NCBI GenBank assembly: GCA_022824525.1
Contig: JAJDZT010000050.1
Location: forward strand, 59,508 to 123,507
Length of the DNA: 64,000 nucleotides
From: Silicimonas sp.
GTDB taxonomy: Bacteria; Pseudomonadota; Alphaproteobacteria; Rhodobacterales; Rhodobacteraceae
Direction of reading: 5' to 3'
Shown: positions 60,907-64,000 of the stretch, in pieces
Numbering within the stretch: the stretch's first letter is position 1
Layout: each line of letters opens with the position of its first letter
Translations under genes and position numbers: made by a program
Notes under the pieces: generated by a model
Databases searched by the model: none
Told to the model about the DNA's origin: nothing
What the model saw: only the letters and a program-made list of their open reading frames with translations

Positions 60907-61821
60907 ATGTCCGATCAGAATACACCCGCAGTCTCATTCCTCAACGTGCCTTTCGAAGTCACCCAAAGGCAGGTCAACAAATTCGTCGGCTGGACGGCAC
61001 TTGGTCTGCCCGTCGCTCTGGCGGCGATTACGCTGTTCCTGCCGATCTGCTTCATGACATCGATTAGCCATTTCTATTATACGCCCGTCGGCGGCGACAT
61101 ACTGGTCGGCTCGCTCACGGTGATCGGGGCGATCATGCTGCTGTTCTATCGCTACAAGGGCACCGACGACCAACGACATGCCCATAACCGACTGAATGCA
61201 AGATTGGCCAAGCTTGCCGGGCTGTGCGCACTGGGGGTCGCCTTCGCGCCCACCTCCGGCCTTGGCTGCGGCTATGAAGGTCAGGCGTCCCGCTTCCTGA
61301 TCCACGCCACGACGTTCGGCGTCCCTGACGGCGCGCCTGAACTGAATTTCAATGTCCCGGGTGCGTTTGCCTTGGGCACCTTGGTCAATGACCTGAATAC
61401 TCTGCTTGGGCTCGACGGAGTCCTGCACACGATCTTCGGCGCGATCCACTACGCCTCTGCCGCCGTGATGTTCGCCATCCTCGGCTACTTCTCCTTTTTC
61501 GTCTTCACCGCCGTTCAGACATCCGACGCGCTGGAGAACGGCGAGATCACGGAAGTGAAGAAACTTCGGAACCGCATTTACCGGGTTGCGGGGGCCTTGA
61601 TCTTCCTTGCCATCGCGGCCTTGGTCGCGAAATTCGGGATCGAGTATTTTCTCAAGGACAACGCCCTTGGCTTCAAGATTTGGTGGAACGGGCTTTATCT
61701 GACCTTCATTTTCGAAGCGATCGGGTTGATCTCCTTCGGCATCTCATGGCTGGTGAAGGCCCGCATCTTCGGCTGGTTCGAAGATGTGAGTCACGACGCT
61801 TCGGCAAGCCTCGCCACATAG
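60907..61821 (+). CDS. multi-spanning membrane protein, unknown function
   Basis: About six hydrophobic segments; start placed at MSDQNTPAVSFLNVPFEV; convergent with ribE. Confidence 0.78.
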   Translation: MSDQNTPAVSFLNVPFEVTQRQVNKFVGWTALGLPVALAAITLFLPICFMTSISHFYYTPVGGDILVGSLTVIGAIMLLFYRYKGTDDQRHAHNRLNARLAKLAGLCALGVAFAPTSGLGCGYEGQASRFLIHATTFGVPDGAPELNFNVPGAFALGTLVNDLNTLLGLDGVLHTIFGAIHYASAAVMFAILGYFSFFVFTAVQTSDALENGEITEVKKLRNRIYRVAGALIFLAIAALVAKFGIEYFLKDNALGFKIWWNGLYLTFIFEAIGLISFGISWLVKARIFGWFEDVSHDASASLAT

Positions 61822-62387
61822 CGCGCGAGCGTGTCGATCTCGAGGTTGATGGCATCGCCCACCGCAACGCGTCCCCATGTCGTGACAGTCTTAGTATGGG
61901 GAATGAAGTTGACGCCGAACCGATTGCCTTCGACTTCGTTGACGGTAAGCGACGTGCCATTCAGTGCGACGGATCCCTTGGGCGCGATGAAACGGGCAAG
62001 GTGATCCGGTGCCTCGAAGGTGACACGTGTGCTGTCGCCTTCGTCGCGCACCTCGACGACCATTGCCTGCCCGTCCACGTGACCGGACACGATATGGCCG
62101 CCCAATTCATCGCCGACCCTCAACGCACGCTCGAGGTTCACAGTGCGGCCCACCGCCCACGTGTCGAGGTTGGATTTCGAGATCGTCTCGGCCGAAACCT
62201 GAACGTCAAACCAGTTCTGGGGTGTCTCGCCGGTATCGATGACCGTCAGGCAAACCCCGTCACAGGCAATGGACGCGCCGAGGTCGATCCCGGAGACATC
62301 GTAGCCCGTGCCAATTCTCGCGCGAAGGTCTCCCGCCTGCTCAAGTTCCAGAATGGTTCCCTGGTCGGTAATGATGCCGGTAAACAT
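61791..62387 (-). CDS. ribE: riboflavin synthase (alpha chain)
   Basis: MFTGIITDQGTILELEQAGDLRARIGTGYDVSGIDLGASIACDGVCLTVIDTG and internally repeated lumazine-binding domain. Confidence 0.96.
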   Translation of the reverse strand: MFTGIITDQGTILELEQAGDLRARIGTGYDVSGIDLGASIACDGVCLTVIDTGETPQNWFDVQVSAETISKSNLDTWAVGRTVNLERALRVGDELGGHIVSGHVDGQAMVVEVRDEGDSTRVTFEAPDHLARFIAPKGSVALNGTSLTVNEVEGNRFGVNFIPHTKTVTTWGRVAVGDAINLEIDTLARYVARLAEAS

Positions 62388-62490
62388 CGGGCGTGTCCCT
62401 TATACTTCGCGCCTCTCTGACCTAGTCGTCTCCGGACGCCCCGGCAAGCGGAAGAGATGACAGCGCCCCTGACAAACGTTAACAGGCGAT

Positions 62491-63789
62491 ATGGATCTGC
62501 CGCAGTTGCGCCCCTCTGACCGATGTTTCCTGTTTCTTCAGGGGCCGCACGGCCCTTTTTTCAACTCGCTCGCAAGGAAACTGCGGGTCGCGGGAGCCAA
62601 GACCTGTCGAATTGGCTTCAATACGGCAGACCAGTTGTTCTGGACCGGAGCGAAGTACATCGCCTTCCGGGAAAAACCAGACCAATTCGCCGCCGCCTTG
62701 GCGGAGCATATTGAAGAAAACGGCATAACGGACATCGTCCTTTACGGAAGCAGCCGCCCGGTGCATCGGATCGCGCTTGAGGTCGCACGAGAACGCAATC
62801 TGACACCGCATGTCTTCGAAGAAGGGTATCTGCGCCCGTACTGGGTGACCTATGAACGCGGTGGCGCCAATGCAGCGTCGCCCGCCACCGGCTTCACGCT
62901 GGAGCAAATGTCCGAAGCGCTCGCCCATGGCGCGCCGCCACTCCACGAGGCCCCCGACCGTTGGGGTGACATGCGCGCTCACATGTTCTGGGGGGCGGTC
63001 TATCACGCCCGGCTTTTAGCGGGAAACCGGGGTTACCCCGGCTTCAAACCCCACCGAACACCGGATTACTGGACAGAGTTCCGGCTTCACCTGAACAAGC
63101 TCCTTTCCGCACCGGGCCGCACCGTCGTCAGAAGCACCTCGACGCTCCGGGTACGGCATGGCGGATTTCCCTATCACCTTGTTCTGCTGCAACTGGCACA
63201 TGACGCGAATTTCCTCGATCACGGCCCGTTTCCCGACCAGGCCGCGTTTCTTGAGGTTGTTTTTCGCGGTTTTGCCGAAGGCACACCCGGCCATCACCAC
63301 CTCGTTCTCAAGGCACACCCGCTGGAGGATGGGCGAGAACCTTTGCGCCCCTTGATCAAGCGCTTGACGTTGGAACATGGGTTGAGTGGACGTGTTCACT
63401 TCCTGACAGGCGGCAAACTTGCCCGTCTTCTCGACACGGCGCGCACCGCATTGACCGTGAATTCGACGTCAGCCGAACAAGCGCTTTGGCGGGCTCTTCC
63501 ACTCCGAGCCTTCGGAAATGCCGTCTACAACCGGCCGGAATTCGTCTCGAACCAGCCTGTTGCAGAGTTCTTTGCCTCTCCCAAGGCGCCCGATCTGGAC
63601 GCCTATCTTGTGTATCGAAGCTTCCTGCTCGCAACATCTCAGGTCCCGGGCGGCTTTTACGGCGCATTGTCGCGTCGAAAGCTGCTTCGCCAAATCCCCG
63701 ATCTGATGCTCTCGCCGCGCGATCCGTACCAGTCTTTGCTGGCAGGAGGGCATGCGGCGGGCGCGCAACACATTCGCCTTGTTCGTTAA
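62491..63789 (+). CDS. capsular polysaccharide biosynthesis/export protein (KpsS/LipB-like)
   Basis: CFLFLQGPHGPFFNSLARKLRVAGAKTCRIGFNTADQLFW...HVFEEGYLRPYWVTYERGG. Confidence 0.9.
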   Translation: MDLPQLRPSDRCFLFLQGPHGPFFNSLARKLRVAGAKTCRIGFNTADQLFWTGAKYIAFREKPDQFAAALAEHIEENGITDIVLYGSSRPVHRIALEVARERNLTPHVFEEGYLRPYWVTYERGGANAASPATGFTLEQMSEALAHGAPPLHEAPDRWGDMRAHMFWGAVYHARLLAGNRGYPGFKPHRTPDYWTEFRLHLNKLLSAPGRTVVRSTSTLRVRHGGFPYHLVLLQLAHDANFLDHGPFPDQAAFLEVVFRGFAEGTPGHHHLVLKAHPLEDGREPLRPLIKRLTLEHGLSGRVHFLTGGKLARLLDTARTALTVNSTSAEQALWRALPLRAFGNAVYNRPEFVSNQPVAEFFASPKAPDLDAYLVYRSFLLATSQVPGGFYGALSRRKLLRQIPDLMLSPRDPYQSLLAGGHAAGAQHIRLVR

Positions 63790-63880
63790 CGAATTGTTCG
63801 AAATATGGAAAAAATCCGGAATTGGATCTACCGTGGCGCCAATTCGCCAAAGGCAGCAATAACCCCAGTTCCGGATAAGC

Positions 63881-64000
63881 TCACGTCACACTGGTAATGC
63901 TCCGAATGACGTCTGGGACGACAATTTTGCCCATCTTGATCTTTGGCTGCGCCAGAACGTAGGCAGCGATGCAGGACAGAATGTGAACGAAGGCATTGGT
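63881..64000 (-). CDS. C-terminal fragment of an unidentified protein, partial
   Basis: Open minus-strand frame TNAFVHILSCIAAYVLAQPKIKMGKIVVPDVIRSITSVT* running off the window end. Confidence 0.35.
   Translation of the reverse strand, partial: TNAFVHILSCIAAYVLAQPKIKMGKIVVPDVIRSITSVT

Noticed and set aside
63881-64000. Possible transposase or capsule-gene C-terminus at the window end
   Set aside because: Only 39 codons visible and no diagnostic motif, so reported only as an unidentified partial CDS.
1-64000. CRISPR array, prophage, restriction-modification or toxin-antitoxin system
   Set aside because: No regularly spaced direct repeats of CRISPR size, integrases, cas, phage structural or R-M genes recognised.

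Overview
This 64 kb window is high-GC chromosomal DNA whose gene content and order look like an alphaproteobacterium of the Rhodobacteraceae/Roseobacter type. That assignment is inference; no 16S rRNA is present. Most of it is core metabolism and housekeeping: pntAB, pepN, malate synthase G with a GlcG-like gene, gatB, bolA, a J-domain gene, msrB, an MttB-family methyltransferase, cobS/cobT, Xaa-Pro aminopeptidase, a ClC channel, pxpA, cytochromes c and c', tig, a DctMQP TRAP transporter with a two-component system, tRNA-Leu(UAG), rpiA, gor, hflKC, sdaA, nusB/ribH/ribBA, ribE and a KpsS-like capsule gene. I found no CRISPR array, rRNA, prophage, complete IS element or recognisable defence island. 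The items most worth a second look are: (i) a 3'-gene-end element (GC hairpins followed by CCC[GA]GGATATTTT) present three times and always in the sense of the preceding gene; (ii) a DctD-type activator in which the GAFTGA loop is physically deleted, with a dyad but no good sigma-54 promoter upstream of its likely target; (iii) two diverged paralogues of an unnamed helical-repeat-like family; (iv) a helically phased 11-bp repeat upstream of rpiA; (v) a RibBA whose GTP cyclohydrolase II half has no cysteines; (vi) a VPLPA-CTERM spondin-like protein and an IGHNRGP-motif protein inside a split rib locus; (vii) an 18-bp tandem/inverted repeat between cobS and cobT. Most long ORFs antisense to recognised genes are coding shadows.
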